Source: Thermodesulfovibrio sp.
Lineage (GTDB): Bacteria > Nitrospirota > Thermodesulfovibrionia > Thermodesulfovibrionales > JdFR-85
Assembly (NCBI GenBank): GCA_027016675.1
Contig: JALUSH010000035.1
Span: 615-6,024, forward strand
Length of the DNA: 5,410 nucleotides
Direction: 5' to 3'
Shown here: positions 5,395 through 5,410 of the stretch, piece by piece
Layout: every line of letters begins with the position of its first letter
Position numbering within the stretch: position 1 is the stretch's first letter
Notes under the pieces: model-generated
What the model was told of the DNA's origin: nothing
Seen by the model: the letters and a program-made list of their open reading frames with translations, nothing else
The model's database searches: none
Translations under genes and position numbers: made by a program

Positions 5395-5410
5395 ATCTAC
5401 ATTGTTCTTT

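Overview
The window looks like the chromosome of a Gram-negative, moderate-GC bacterium, possibly of the Nitrospirota / Thermodesulfovibrio type. That placement is a guess from gene content (EnvC-like protein next to CtpA, a TrpB2-type tryptophan synthase, coiled-coil PD-(D/E)XK proteins). No rRNA or other taxonomic marker is present, so the lineage is not established.

Layout. (1) 1-2261 is a plus-strand operon: the 3' end of an EnvC-like degenerate LytM/M23 gene, then a periplasmic C-terminal processing protease (ctpA, best start 282, not the longer 243 frame), then a DnaQ/PolB-like 3'-5' exonuclease (1593-2261). A moderate intrinsic terminator candidate follows at 2263-2296. (2) 2373-2927 is a single Uma2-family (DUF820) PD-(D/E)XK protein with its own promoter. 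(3) 2933-4282 on the minus strand is a stand-alone TrpB2. It ends only 5 bp from the stop of the Uma2 gene, so the two genes converge tail to tail. (4) 4283-4378 is a compact divergent promoter region. (5) 4379-5323 on the plus strand encodes a long coiled coil with exact 21-residue (63-bp) repeats joined to a C-terminal PD-(D/E)XK-like domain. Its extended -10 box is placed so that transcription should begin at the A of the ATG, which predicts a leaderless mRNA. (6) 5324-5410 is non-coding, with a small hairpin.

How the genes relate. The first two genes fit cell-envelope work: EnvC-like proteins activate peptidoglycan amidases at division, and CtpA proteases control peptidoglycan hydrolase levels in other bacteria. 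The exonuclease is probably a co-transcribed passenger. The second half is a metabolic gene (trpB2) flanked by two unrelated PD-(D/E)XK-type genes with their own promoters, which looks like an accessory arrangement. I see no transposase, integrase, CRISPR array, tRNA or rRNA. I do not see convincing evidence of a new multi-gene system. The most notable points are the coiled-coil nuclease-like gene with its predicted leaderless start and internal 63-bp repeat, and the tightly abutting promoters it shares with trpB2.
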